From: Talpa occidentalis
Lineage: Eukaryota > Chordata > Mammalia > Eulipotyphla > Talpidae
Direction of reading: 5' to 3'
DNA length: 64,000 nt
Assembly: GCF_014898055.3 (NCBI RefSeq)
Contig: NW_023605083.1
Coordinates: forward strand, 90,551,721-90,615,720
The position numbers and the translations under genes are program-made. This document shows positions 20,922 through 33,688 of this stretch, one piece after another. Under the pieces are notes generated by a model. It searched no databases. It was not told where the DNA came from and worked only from the letters and a program-made list of their open reading frames with translations. How positions within the stretch are numbered: the first letter of the stretch is position 1; the number at the start of each line of letters is the position of its first letter.

Positions 20922-21417
20922 TTGGCTGATTTTTCTTTGATTCTTTTCGCTTTACTCTCGTGGTGGCAAGGTAGCTGCCACAACTCTAAGCACCACATCC
21001 TCTAGGGATAACATTCAAAGTTAGGAAGGAAAGGAGTGTTTCCTTCCATGAACTCTTGTTATTAGGAAGGAAAATCTTTTCCAGAAGCCCCCAGCATCAT
21101 CTCCTATAAAGTCTCATTGGCCTGAATTGGTTCACATGCCCAGCAAGAGGAAAGGCTCAGGGGTGAACATTGGGAATTTCAGGTAGGTTTTGCCATCAAG
21201 GACAAGGAAGGAAATAGCTGCTGGATGGGCATCCTGCCATCTCCCAGAGTCAGTTCACTTTAACAAATGACACTATTTGCTCTTTTCTCAGTTGTTCTCT
21301 TAGAGGTGTTAGGGAGTTTAGGGTAAGAAGTGGTATCTATAAAAATAGACAAAGTATTGCCAGTCAGATGAGGATAATGACAGTAGCATCAATAGAAACA
21401 ATAACAAGAGCCAATTT

Positions 21418-21900
21418 TTTTTATTAAAAAAAATATTTATTGTATTTATTTTATGGTTTACTTTATTCTTTTATTTTATTTTTATATTCCCCATACAATT
21501 GCAACCCCCTTATTTTGACCCTTAATCCCTCCTTTCCCCCCGCCCCTGCTCTCATGGTATGTCTCTGGTTCATAGTTGTTTGTTGATTTTGATTTTTTCT
21601 TTCTTATAGTTACTCTTTTTCCTGGTCCCTTGTTTAGGTTTTCTAGATTCCTGCTATGAGTGAGACCATCCGGTATTTTTCTTTTTCTTTCTGGCTTATT
21701 TCGCTGAGCATGATCCCTTCCAGCTCCATCCATGTTGCTGCAAATTGCATGTGTTTATCTTTTTTGAATGCTGAGTAATATTCCATGGTATATATGTACC
21801 ACATCTTCTTGATCCAGTCATCTATTTTGGGGCATTTGGGTTGTTTCCAAAGCTTAGCTATTGTAAATAGTGCTGCTATAAACATAGGCGTGCAGGTGCT
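21418..21900 (-). mobile_element. 5'-truncated L1, ORF2 C-terminus and 3' UTR
   Basis: Perfect TSD ACAAGAGCCAATTT (21404-21417, 21901-21914). On the minus strand it encodes the end of ORF2p (IDDWIKKMWYIYTMEYYSAF and LSEISQKEKEKYRMVSLIAG), then a 3' UTR with a G-rich tract and A-rich tail. About 480 bases of the roughly 6-kb element remain. The same family is seen at 33689 and 35906. Confidence 0.95.
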
Positions 21901-22400
21901 ACAAGAGCCAATTTGACAGCACTTTCTCTGTGTCAGAGGATTTCACTGTAAAATGTAACTGTGACCTTGAACTGGCAGGACTGGAGGGATATAATCAGAG
22001 AAGAGTTTTATCCTCCCTCTAGCTCTTCACCCTTGCTGTTTCTTAAACCTACTCTGATGTGCTTGTCCTTTCCTGCCCTTTGAGTAAAATGTCAGGCAAG
22101 GGTCCTTGGTTTTTCTGGTCATTCGTAAGGTAATAAAAGGCCCTCCAGATGTCTGCATTTGTCAAAATTCAGGGAGTATTTTCTTAAGATTTCTATATTT
22201 CAACCTAGATAAATTTTACCTCAAAAGAAAAATACTGTAAACAAATAATGAACTCTGGTTAATGCTACGCACACTGAAGTATTTAGGATGAAGTGTACTG
22301 ATGTCAACACTGAGCTAAGCAAAGAAAAGCCCAGCTGCTAATGGCCCTGTTTGAGCTCCTGTATGGAGGCACGCTTGATGTAGGTAAAACCCCTGGATCT

Positions 22401-22660
22401 AGGCCTCCTTGTGGCACAAGGGGTAAGTCTTAGCACTATGAAGCTATTCACAGCCACTGCAGCACGAGTTCGATCCCTGGCCAGGGAGCTACCCACATGG
22501 TGCAGCAGACCTCTCCTGTCTCGCCCACTGCTCCCCTTAGTAGTATACTTTAGCCGATCTGCCTGTTCTGCTCCCCACTCTGTCTCTGGTGAATCCTCTC
22601 ACCCCCGCCCCTGCATCTCTGGCCTGTACCCCAGTTCTTGTCTGCATAAAAAAATCTTTA
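22401..22660 (+). mobile_element. tRNA-derived SINE
   Basis: Head AGGCCTCCTTGTGGCACAAG; tail reduced to GCATAAAAAAATCTTTA. No clear TSD found by eye. Confidence 0.88.
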
Positions 22661-22679
22661 TTCTCTAAAGCTTACAACC

Positions 22680-23500
22680 CTGCCCCTTAGGGCCCATCCC
22701 ACCATCACTGCCTCATTTTGGTCTGGCTTAATTTTCATCTGGCTTACACCAAAAGTCTCTCACACCCTCCTCCAATCCTTTTCCCATCTGCTGTCAGAGT
22801 GAACTTTTTATTTTATTTTATTTTTCAAAGATTTATTTATTTATACAAGAACTGGGTTACAGGCCACATGTGCTGGAGGGTAAGAGGATTCACCAGAGAC
22901 AGAGTAGGGAACAGAACAGGCAGGCTGACTTGAAATACACTGCTGAGGGGAGCAGTGGGCGAGACAGGAGAGATCTGCTGTGCCATGTGGGATTCTTGCC
23001 AGTGGGCCGGGATTGAACTCGCGCTGCAGAGCCTCCAGACAGCTTCACAGCACGGCGCTCAACCACCTGCACCACCACGGAGGCCCGAGAGTGAACTTTT
23101 TAAAACACAAATCTAATTAGATCATGTCTCTGCTGAAAATTCTTCAATGGCTCCCTTGCACCTGACAGGGTAAAACCCAAACTCCTTAGTACACCACACA
23201 AAGTTCTGATAACCTGGTCCCCGCTGGCCTTGGTTCAGGGTCCACCTACCACACTCTGACCATGAGAAAACACATGCAACTCCCTGAAAACATTAAAATG
23301 TTACTAATGCTTTCTCTAGTCTCTTCTCTCTGCTGAGAAAACCATCTCCTCCTTCTATACCTGATAACTGTGACTCACCCCTTCGCATCCACCTGGAGTA
23401 TTGCTCTCTCTCTCGGGCCTCTTCCCTAGGTCAGGGCACCTTTCCTCAACAGTTCTCTTACACTTAGCACAGGGGATCATTGTCAGCGTCTTGTGACAAT
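22680..23500 (+). repeat. L2-like region split by a SINE
   Basis: TGCTGAAAATTCTTCAATGG, CTCCTTAGTACACCACACAA and GTTCTGATAACCTGGTCC follow the L2 ORF2 3' pattern. The SINE at 22811 interrupts it. Confidence 0.6.
22811..23086 (-). mobile_element. tRNA-derived SINE within an L2-like region
   Basis: Complete minus-strand copy, intermediate between the two subfamilies (TACAAGAACTGGGTTACAGG). TSD AGAGTGAACTTTTTA. Confidence 0.92.
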
Positions 23501-23902
23501 GATCTCTTTTCCATTAAATAATGGGACTCTTGAGGTTAGAATGTCTTGGGGTGACTGCACATTCAGGTTTGTCCAGTATGGCCGTAACTTTCATTTGATG
23601 TCTTGGTATAATTATATCATAAGGACCCCTTTCACTCTCAAAAGTGCCCTGGTTTGGATGATAAATTATATGTTACCCTATTTACCATGATTAGGTCAGA
23701 GTGTTAAAAAATATTTTTCAAATGAATGCATGAATAAGTGATCCTCTCTGGGTCTCATTTTCTTCCCACCAAATTAGTAGCTGAGTTAGACAATTACTAA
23801 GTTCTTCACTTGAAGTGATACAAATAAAGTCAGTAATTCAAAACACTAAGACAACAACGTTAAGACAGTTTTCATTTCTCTTCTTCTTGAAAAGACCCTT
23901 CA

Positions 23903-24174
23903 GGGGCCTCCCTCGTGGCACAAGGGGTTAAGTCTCAGGGCTATCAGGCCATTACAGCACTGCATCACAAGTTTGATCCCCAGCCAGGGAGCTGACCCAC
24001 ATGGCACAGCAGACCTCTCCTGTCTTGCCCGCTGCTCCCCTCAGCAGTGTATTTCAGTCAATACACCTGTTCTGTTCCCCACTCTGTCTCTGGTGAATCC
24101 TCTCTCACACACACCCCCAACACCTCTGGCCTACACCCCAGCTCTTGTATGCATAAATAAATAAATCTTTAAAA
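23903..24174 (+). mobile_element. tRNA-derived SINE
   Basis: Complete plus-strand copy. TSD GAAAAGACCCTTCA on both sides. Confidence 0.92.
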
Positions 24175-25209
24175 AGAAAAGACCCTTCATATAGAATTCC
24201 ACATTCAAACCTATTCACACCTGGATCAACAATTTTAGAGACCATTACCTGCTGGGAGCCTGACACAAAAAAATACAGTGAATCCTTTCTACTAAAGAGG
24301 AGTTCTCTCAGTCAGCCCCACTACAGACTGAAATGTGGTGTGCTTCAGTCTCTAACTCACTCATGCACTTCCCCTAAGTGCACTTAGGTGCTCCACCTTC
24401 ACCGCAGCGCCGCAGAATGAAATCCTACCTTAGATGAACGCTGGCTGAAAGCCCTGCTCCACAAATAGGTAACAATCCACTGTAGCCACATTTTATTTCA
24501 CTACAGCAGAGTGTGCAAATCACTACATGCAAAACCACTATCAATGTAATAATCGATTAATATTGTTGCATCTTGGCCCTTAAGCTGTAAAACTCCACTT
24601 TTTATAATAAATATACCCACATCTCTTTGCCAAAACTTAATGAAGTTAAAGTTTTAGATCAGCTACTTTTGAATAATTTATTCTACAATCAAAAAAGTAA
24701 ACCTAAATACTTAAACTCTCACTTATAAAGTGACTTACAAACTAGAAACCTTTGAATTTTTTAAAAATATAGATGCCTCAGTGTTTTATTTTTGTTTTTT
24801 GTTTTTTGTTTTTTTACTGATTGTGTGTCAGTGGAGCATGGTTTAGGTTTTAATAAAAATTGCAGGAGGCAATATTTAAAAACAATGAAATTCCCCTGAT
24901 GGTGAAAGAACTTTATTTGCATAACTTGTACACTTTTACCTCCCATGAGGCACCAAACAAAAATAATAATTTTCCGATATATTAATGTTGACTCTCTACA
25001 ATGCTATTCTTGGTGACCAAGAAAAACTTCCTCTGAGTACATTAAAAATAAGCATTACCCTGCATTTCTCACATTGTTTAGAAAAAAGATTCAATCAGTA
25101 TTTCATAGATTGATTCTGTTATATCACTGAGCTAGCTTGATAAGAATTTCACAATTCTTTTCAATTTGCGATCTGGCTGGGAAGAAAAAAGACCAACTAT
25201 ATATAAAAA

Positions 25210-25330
25210 AAATTTAAAGGCCAACTTTAGCCACTTTGGAGAACAATTTGGCAACATCTAGTAAAATTGAAAATTTGGACACCCTAGATAATCCAGCAAC
25301 CCCACTTCAGGTCACATAACCTAGTACAGT
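25210..25330 (+). repeat. Old L1 3' fragment
   Basis: TTTGGAGAACAATTTGGCAA, CATCTAGTAAAATTGAAAAT and ATCCAGCAACCCCACTTCAG are typical of L1M 3' ends. Confidence 0.55.
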
Positions 25331-25373
25331 ACCTTGCAAACATTTTAGTACCAGGCTTCCATTACACTTCTTT

Positions 25374-25643
25374 TTTTAAAGATTTATTTATTTATACATA
25401 CAAGAATTGGGGTACAGGCCAGAGGTGTTGGGGGTGGTGGTGAGAGGATTCACCAGAGATAGAGGAGGGGGCAGAACAGGTGGATCTACTGAAATAAACT
25501 GCTGAGAGGAGCAGCCGGTGAGACAGGAGAGCTCTGTTGTGCCGTGTGGGTCACCTCCCTGGCTGGGGATCGAACTCTTGCTGCAGTAGCTGCAGATAGC
25601 TTCATAGTGCTGAGACTTAACCACTTGAGCCACCAGCGAGGCC
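25374..25643 (-). mobile_element. tRNA-derived SINE
   Basis: Complete minus-strand copy. TSD TTCCATTACACTTCTTT / TTCCATTACACTCTTT. Confidence 0.92.
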
Positions 25644-27192
25644 TTCCATTACACTCTTTAAAATCACTGAGGACGCTAAAGAGATTTTGTTTATGCAGAA
25701 GATAATTAATGATATATACTTTATAGGAAATTAAAAGTGAGGCTTTGAAATATATATTAATTAATTCAAAATAATAAATCCTTTATATTAATATAGACAT
25801 TTTAATTAAAATAATTATATTTTCCCAAATAAAAACAAATTAGTGAGAAGAGTGGGTATTTTTGTGAACTTCTTTACTAGCTGGCTTAATAGAAAATACT
25901 CAGATTCTCATATCTGCTTCTACAGTCAGTCTGTTGCAATATCAGTGTTATGTAGCCTCTGGAAAGCTCATCTGTACGTTTGTGAAAGAGCACAAATAAG
26001 AACAATTAACATCTTGGTGTTTTTACAAATATACTTTTGATCATGGCCAAACCTCACTTTGAGAACGACTGTCTTAGAGAAACCCCAGCAGTTGTATGAA
26101 CATGTTCCTTGTAGTGTTGTTGGTAGGATCAATGCATCTGTCCATCCATTACTGACTACAAGATCCACGTGGGCTGCACTATTGTTGCTTTGCTCACCAC
26201 TGTATTTTTAGTGACTTAGCTTGTGTGGGCGCATGGTGGGTACTCAATATTTGTGGAAGGAAGGAAGTGAGAGGTAGTGAGGGAGAAAAGAAGCATAAAT
26301 ATTTTTCTGAAACTTATTTTAAAATTAAACTCTATTTTGTGAACATCTTTCCTCAATATAGACTTTTTGAACACAGGGTAGGAAAGTTCAGAGCGATTCT
26401 TGTTTAAGTAGTAAGCTTATTTGTCCGTTGTCTAGAAATAAAGGTGTCTTTAAAATGTTTTATTCTGTTAATCACCATTGGCTATTAACTACTAGTGGTG
26501 CACCACCTAGTGGTGCATTAAGAATCTCACATGTTATGGGCAAGTTGATTTTCGCAGTTAAGAAAAAAAATAACTATTTTGCCCAGATTTTGTGGGTACT
26601 CTGTAATTCAGACAGAAGATTGAGCCATTTGACTAAAGGACTTTCTAGAAATGAGTAACCAATGTATATTTTTTATTATCTTTGTAATTTGCATGAACAT
26701 TGGTGGATTTTCTTCAGATAATTTAAATAAATTTGTGAACATTCCCAGACCAAACAACAAAAGCAATGGTTAAAACAAGTTAATAAATTACTTTCTTCAT
26801 TTAAATATATTTTTCTTTCTCTCCTCATTTCTTCATTTTGCTTAGTCTTAGTCTCTGATATACATGGTGAGCTTTACTGCACGCAAAACTGAACGCAAAA
26901 CCGTAGCAGTGCATAGTAAACTGTTCAATATTGTTAGCTTTTATCCTCAATGCCTAGCACATATAAAAGCCCAAAAAATACTGTGAAGGAGAGGTGGGGA
27001 GGGAAGGAAAGAAGCTGGAAGGCAGGAAGCAAGGCTGATTTTGCTCAAAAAAAAAATGTAGAAGACTGAGTTTCAGAATGCCTTCCATCTCTATGACTCT
27101 AAACCATTAATAACTGCAAAAAAGAAGCTATGGTGAATTTCAAAGATTTCAAAGGCAACCTTAAAACTACTGCACTTATAATAAAGAGATTC

Positions 27193-27665
27193 TATTAGGG
27201 GGAAAGGATGTCCTGAGCTAATTCCATACAGGCTTTGTGGACTCCACCCCCACTCCAGACCAAAGCCATCAAGACATTGGGAAAGACAAATCCCATCATC
27301 ACCAAAGGGTTGCTGGGACCTGAGGATGGAGTTAAGCAGCCAGGTTTGGTATAAAACCAGGCACCTGGGCCTTTGGGTGGGGGGGGCGGCGGGTGTCTCT
27401 TGGCTTCACGGCTGGTGGCTTGCTGACAGCTCTCAGGGTGCCATTTGGGATTCCAGGTCAGCAGAACCGGTAGGATGCATTTAAGACTTTTATCTCCCAC
27501 TTTTCTCCCTGAGTTGTACATTTTCTCATTCCCCTTCCCTTGTAAATAAACCTTTTATTAAACCTTTGTGTGTGCCTGTAGTTGAGTATTAATAAGTCTC
27601 TTTTAAGCACGCGGGTGAGGACCCGCAGTCAGGCAACCCATTGTATATGGGGTTGCCCTGTAACA
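27193..27665 (+). mobile_element. Solo LTR of an endogenous retrovirus
   Basis: About 473 bases with 4-bp TSD ATTC (27189-27192, 27666-27669). Ends are inverted TATTAGGG (probably from TGTTAGGG) and CCCTGTAACA. Inside are a TATA box (GGTATAAAACC near 27348), a polyadenylation signal (GTAAATAAACC near 27542) and a U5-like part. No internal genes are attached. Confidence 0.7.
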
Positions 27666-27869
27666 ATTCAAGTCTTTTTACCCTTTAGCACCAACGAAAC
27701 AGACCTGCTCTAAACATGTCTATTGGAGGTCCTCATTTTCCAAAAAATCATTACCTAAGTAGCTGTACTTCGGAATATTTCAAAACATGAAAATATTCAA
27801 CCATCAACTTCCAATTACACCCTTGCAAACCTCCAATGCTCCAAATTTTTTTTCTTTTGGCTTGGATAA

Positions 27870-28630
27870 TGGACTATTTTTAAGTAATGAAACTGTCCTA
27901 CTGGACATTCATGGACAATGCTGCTGACTAATTGTTACTTCTCTTACACACATTGTAACCCTGAAAAAAGACTGTCTCCTAATATTACACCATGAGATCT
28001 GTGCCACCATAGATATGGTGGAATAAAAATTAAAAGGGGGGATTGTAACAGGGTGGTCCCCAGGAAAGGGGGAGGTTCCCTGCCCCACCCAAGGGAGGGT
28101 GGAGCTGAGCAGGAAGAGGAGAAGCTGCAGAAGAGACTGAGGAAGGAAGCAGGATGGAGCCAGGAGACCTGGAGGAGGTGCGTGGATCCTAGAGACATGT
28201 GAAGAAACTGCGCTTGTCTTTTGGTCGTGGACGGGGTGACACAGATGTGGGTGAGATCCATGGGGAGGTGACAATGGCAGCTTTTATCTTGATGTTGATT
28301 TTGCTCTTTTCCTTCCGGGCTTGTCTGGTTGTTTCTGACCCTTTTCTGTGGGTCCCCACTGGAAGATGCCTTAGACGTGTGGCAGGCTTTGGGGCCTTGC
28401 TCTGGGCCATTCCCATATGGATGGACTTTTACCCACGAGGGGACGGGTAACTCTGGATGCTTCATTTAGAAACTAGACTCTTTGCCTTACCTGTATTGTT
28501 TCCTAGTTTTATTAAAGTTCCTTCCCATTAAAGTCTCCTATGTTTTGTGTTGATGCAGCGGATGGCAGAACCCATTTAGAAAAGGCAGGTTTGCGGGGTT
28601 TGGGCTGCCCCTCTCCCTGTCCTATTAACA
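27870..28630 (+). mobile_element. 3' end of another ERV: internal tail, polypurine tract and LTR
   Basis: The short internal piece (about 27870-28031) has no readable protein of length. It ends in the polypurine tract TTAAAAGGGGGGA immediately before TGTAACAGGG at 28044. The LTR runs to about 28630 (CCTATTAACA) with ATTAAA-type polyadenylation signals near 28512 and 28530. No 5' LTR of this element is seen, so it is a truncated provirus remnant. No functional viral gene is present. Confidence 0.6.
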
Positions 28631-28644
28631 CTTCCCCATTTAAT

Positions 28645-28995
28645 ATTCATGTCTATCCCAACCATTTAATATCTTTGTCATTCTGGTGGCAGTGAAAAAT
28701 GGTACCAATCATCTTGAAAAACTGTTTAGTAGTTCCTTATAAAGTTAAACATATATCTACTTTAGACCAAGCAATCCTACTTTTAGGTTTTTCTTACCCT
28801 TCCCCCTCCCACTCCGCCTCCCCCCCAAAAAATACTTGGAGAATGTTCACAGCAGTTTTATTTTAAAAAACAAAAACCTGGAAACCCAAAGTTCCATCAA
28901 GAAAAGCGGCACAAATTGTATTGTCTCCACACGACAGAGTACTAGTTAACAATAAGACATGAACTACACTGCAACAACAAATTGAGTCACACAAT
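28645..28995 (+). repeat. Old L1 3' fragment between ERV LTR and CpG island
   Basis: AACTGTTTAGTAGTTCCTTA, AAGCAATCCTACTTTTAGG, CACAGCAGTTTTATTTT, AACCTGGAAACCCAAAG and TCCATCAAGAAAAGC follow the L1M pattern. Confidence 0.65.
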
Positions 28996-29019
28996 GTATA
29001 ACAAACGCGTGTTGTGCAA

Positions 29020-29620
29020 AAGGAGCCTTTACGGAACACTGAAAGGGGCCGGAGCCCGGCCATGGGCTACTCTAGGACCCCGGGAGGACTCTGGGTCTCG
29101 ATGGTACGGTGGTGCAGCAACAAGCCGATCCCGGGACCCTCTGGGACTCCGACTCGCGCGAGACCGAGCGGACTCGAGCTGGCTGAGTCTGCGCAGAGCA
29201 GATCCCTGGGCCGGTGGGCGGTGGCTTGGGGGCGCACGCGCGCGAGTTGGCTGGACGGCGGGGGCGACGGGGCGGGGGCGACGGGGCGGGGCGCACTGGG
29301 GAGCAGGTCTCAAGTGTCAGCCGGCGGTGGGCGCGGGGTCCAAGGTGCTGAAGCCGCCGCCCAGAGAGGCTCAGGGGCTGCACGATGGCAGCCGTGGAAG
29401 GGGTCCCGGTTGAGCGGGAGGCTGGGGTGGCCTGGAAGTGAGACCCCGCTGCGTTCGCAGGACTGGGGCCCTGGCGCCTGGGGCCCCCCGGGAAGCGGGG
29501 TGGAGAACCGAACTTAAGAGGCCAGCACCGGACCCCCTAGTTCCTCTGTGTGGGAAGAGGCTGGGACCTCAGGGATGTTGGCTAGTGGTGCGCCGGGTTG
29601 GGCCTTCTACGCATTTGACC
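29020..29620 (+). promoter_or_regulatory. CpG island, probable promoter and 5' exon of the ZNF594 locus
   Basis: GC-rich and CpG-rich block with Sp1-type GGGGCGGG motifs and a short tandem GGGGGCGACGGGGC (about 29261-29290). It lies 2 kb upstream of the ZNF594 remnant on the same strand. A good donor, GGAA|GTGAGA, sits at 29437/29438, and a short upstream ORF begins at 29384 (MAAVEGVPVEREAGVAWK, then stop). Spliced to the acceptor before 31509 this would be a leader exon with an upstream ORF. The long ORFs across the island are composition artefacts. Confidence 0.6.
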
Positions 29621-29639
29621 CTCCTCTGCATCTCTGCGT

Positions 29640-29775
29640 GCCCTGTACGAGTTCGAGTTCGATCCCCGGCCAGGGAGGTGACCCACGTGGCCCAGTAGAC
29701 CTCTCCTGTCTTGCCCGCTGTTCCCCTCATGCTGCACTGACTGCCGATAACTTCATAGTGCTGGGTCTTAAGGCC
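29640..29775. mobile_element. Rearranged SINE fragments at the edge of the CpG island
   Basis: A plus-strand piece (GTTCGATCCCCGGCCAGGGA to CCGCTGTTCCCCTCA) is joined directly to a minus-strand piece (GCTGCACTGACTGCCGATAACT... to CTTAAGGCCC). Tail and poly(A) are absent. Confidence 0.75.
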
Positions 29776-31508
29776 CTATCCATTTGATTTGTATTGACAG
29801 TAAGACATTAAATTGTATTGACAGTAAGCTACATTGTGGATATAAACTCAAATGTGCATTAAGGATTAGTTTTAGGTTCATGACTCATTCTGGGCTGAGG
29901 CAATAACAAACCAGATATGATAGTCATTGAGATACTGAATATAAAAAGAGGAATGGAGGCTGATAAGTAGTAACACCAATATTTAAGAGGAGAAAGCTGA
30001 AAGCTATAAACAGTAAAAAAAAAAAAAATGAACAAATAAAGAATGGGTTGGAATATCATGCATTATAGAAACCAAGAGAGATAAAAATTTCAGGAATTAC
30101 TCAGTCAAGGGAAAGAAGGAAGTTGTTAACCTACTATTCACTTACTCGACTTTTTATTGAGCACCTACTATGTGGCAGATACTGTTCCAACTTTGAATAG
30201 AACAAAGACACCCCAATCCATGGAGCTTACATTCTTGAGAGGCTTATATTGGTATGTTGCTTTCTCTATATTGGGGTGTTTTTTTTTTTTAATCTAAACA
30301 TTAAAACTTTGGAATAACTGGTATTCCTTTGTGATAAGTTCCTTGAGGGCAGGGGCCATATACAAATGTTTTACATTTGAGGAAACGATGGTTGAGAGAG
30401 ATTAAGAGGTCAGGATTTGGACTTAGTTCTGCTTGCTTCCAAAGCTGTGTTCTGTTTAGGACTCCAGGGCCACATTTTTACTTTAGGTACAACATGTATG
30501 CTGATGATTCAAAAATATGTGTCTCCATTCTAGATTTTCCCCATGGACTCCAGACCTGTTGATCCATTGGCTTCCTGGACATTTCCTCATGGGTGTCTCA
30601 CAGGTACCTCAAACATAACATGTCTATGATAGAATGTACCACTTCCTCTCCCTCCCCTCCACTTTTTCACTCCAGCTCCCAAGTCAGTCCCCAATGTGTT
30701 CAAAGTAGAAGCTGGGATGTCATCCTTAATGCCTGCTCTTTCCCCTCCATCTAGAATAGCACCAGTTCTGATTGGTTTTGCTTCTTTAATATATTGACCC
30801 TACCCACTTTTCTCTGTCCTCCCTGCCAGCACTCATGTAGGCTCTCGCTGTCTGCACTGTAGGTTACTGCTGCAATTTCTTAACTGGTATCCCAGATTTC
30901 AGCCTGCACGCACCATTTCATTCTCTGTAAAGCAGTCCCACAAGTCTGAAAAAAAGACAAATCTGATTATACCATCCTCCCCCTTTAATTCCTTCAGTGA
31001 CTCCTAGCTATCTTCAGGAGAAAATCCAGATTTTTCAGCAAGGTACACAAGGCCCTAGTGGTTTGACTAGTGCTCCACCAGCTTCCTCCTTGACCATCTT
31101 GCCCTCTGGGTTTGAGTCCTACGGTGCATCCATGCTGCATCTTAGCTCCTCTCACTCTTTGGTCTTTGCACATGCTATCACCTCAGTCTGAAAAACCCTT
31201 CCTTTTTATTTTAATTTAGTTATCAAATTGTCTTTTAGGCCTCAGTTTAGAAACTATCTCCACCAGGAAGTTTCCTCGCTCGTCTCCTCTAGATTTGTAT
31301 TTAAAGCCAACACCCTGGCAAGTTTCTTTTCTACTAAAGTTTTTTTCCCGTGGTAGCTATAATATCTCTGAAATTTAATATCTAAATCTCAGTAATAGCG
31401 GGGAAGAATGTTCTAAACTCTTTGTTCCTCCCTCTTAAGCTTCCCAGTATGGTGATGAGGTGATATTTGTACTTTAGGAATTATAGAATAACCTACATAT
31501 CATTTCAG
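29776..31508 (+). other. Probable ZNF594 5' intron
   Basis: Between the CpG-island donor and the acceptor before 31509. It holds a tandem TTGTATTGACAGTAAG pair (about 29790-29829), an ancient repeat near 30140 and L2 from 30850. Confidence 0.4.
30850..31330 (+). repeat. L2-like region
   Basis: TCCTTCAGTGACTCCTAGCT, AAGGCCCTAGTGGTTTGAC and CTCAGTTTAGAAACTATCTC CACCAGGAAG-type ends indicate L2. Confidence 0.6.
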
Positions 31509-31559
31509 ATTCTGAAACCAGTAATAAGATAAAGGACTACAAGTCAGAGATGGAAAATT

Positions 31560-31835
31560 TTTTTTTTTAGATTTATTTATTTATTTATACAAGCACTGGG
31601 TACAGTCAGAAGTGCGGGAGGGTGAGAGAATTCACCAGAGCCAGAGCGGGGAGCAGAGCAGGCAGAAGGACCGAAGTACACTGCTGAGGGGAGCAGTGGG
31701 CGGCAAGAGAGGTCTGCACGCCATGTGGGACCCTCCTCCGATGGCCGGGGAGCAGCCAGGGATCGAACTGGTGCTGCAGAGGCTGCGGGCAGCTTTGCAA
31801 CCCAGCACTCAACCGCTGCGCCACCGGGGAGGCCC
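31560..31835 (-). mobile_element. Young SINE at the former ZNF594 start
   Basis: CpG-rich subfamily, minus strand. TSD CAGAGATGGAAA lies within the codons for the ZNF594 N-terminus, so the insertion splits the reading frame after about nine codons. Confidence 0.93.
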
Positions 31836-32167
31836 CAGAGATGGAAATTTTTGAAGAAAAAGATTAAGCGAGTGCTGTGCCAGAAAGTCTCCAAAGATGG
31901 ATCTCCCAGGAATGTGGCTTAATTGAAACCAGTGATAATGAGGACAAGTAATTGAGGCATTGGGTAAGCCCCTTATATGATGCCGTGAGACATACCCCTT
32001 CTCAAGAGAGAGGTATCAGGAAAATAAATCTCATCACCAGGAAAGCCATTGCAGGAGAGAAAGGCCATGGATTAATGAAGAAGAAACAGTACTTTCTGTA
32101 GGAAAAAGATCCCAGATATGAGGTTTGTGGCCAGAGCTTCAAACAACAGTCAAATATAACAGGATAT

Positions 32168-32460
32168 GGGCCTCCCCAGTGGCGCAGCAGGTTGGGCGCA
32201 GCTCTGTGAAGCTGTCTGAAGCCTCCATGGCACCGGTTCAATTCCTGGCTGGCCAGGGTGATTCCCACATGGATTGGCAGACCTCTACCATCTCGCCCAC
32301 TGCTCCCCTCAGCAGTGTATTTCATTCCTTCTGCCTGTTCTGCTCCCTGCTCTGTCTCTGGTGGATTCTCTCACCCTCCCGTGCCTCTGGCCTGTACTCC
32401 AGTGCTTGTATAAATAAATAAATCTTTTTTTAAAAAAAAAGGAATCTTCTTATAAAAAAA
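32168..32460 (+). mobile_element. SINE in ZNF594 block 1, with 3' extension
   Basis: Complete copy. After AATCTTTTTTT and an A-run it carries GGAATCTTCTTAT and a second A-run before the TSD ATAACAGGATAT, so the tail is longer than standard. Confidence 0.9.
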
Positions 32461-32502
32461 ATAACAGGATATCAGAAAATTTATAATATAAAGAAAATCT
32501 AG

Positions 32503-32915
<413 letters not shown>

Positions 32916-32999
32916 TGAATTCATAGTAGTGAGAATCCCTATGAGTGTAAAGAATGTGGGAAAGACTTCAAGGGAAGCTCAAACCTTGTCCTACATTAG

Positions 33000-33349
<350 letters not shown>

Positions 33350-33371
33350 CCCTCATTATTAATAATAATAA

Positions 33372-33581
<210 letters not shown>

Positions 33582-33688
33582 TGAATACTGATGAATGTGG
33601 GAAATCCTTCAGGGGACGCACAGATTTTCTTAAACATCAGAGACTACAAACTGGGAAGGAACTCAAATGTGAAAAAGTCTGCACTTCT

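Larger units (their letters stand above)
23510..27188. other. AT-rich intergenic DNA between SCIMP and the ZNF594 locus
   Basis: Apart from two SINEs and an L1 fragment, this holds AT-rich DNA without coding signal. CCTCACTTTGAGAACGACTG near 26052 resembles an hAT end. A short duplicated CTAGTGGTGCA is seen at 26492 and 26507. Confidence 0.4.

Noticed and set aside
27944..28465. 173-codon minus-strand ORF
   Set aside because: It lies antisense in an ERV LTR, is low-complexity and lacks family resemblance.
29014..29517. ORFs of up to 167 codons on both strands in the CpG island
   Set aside because: High GC removes stop codons by chance; composition is G/R/A/P-rich and no splice-consistent conserved protein is visible.
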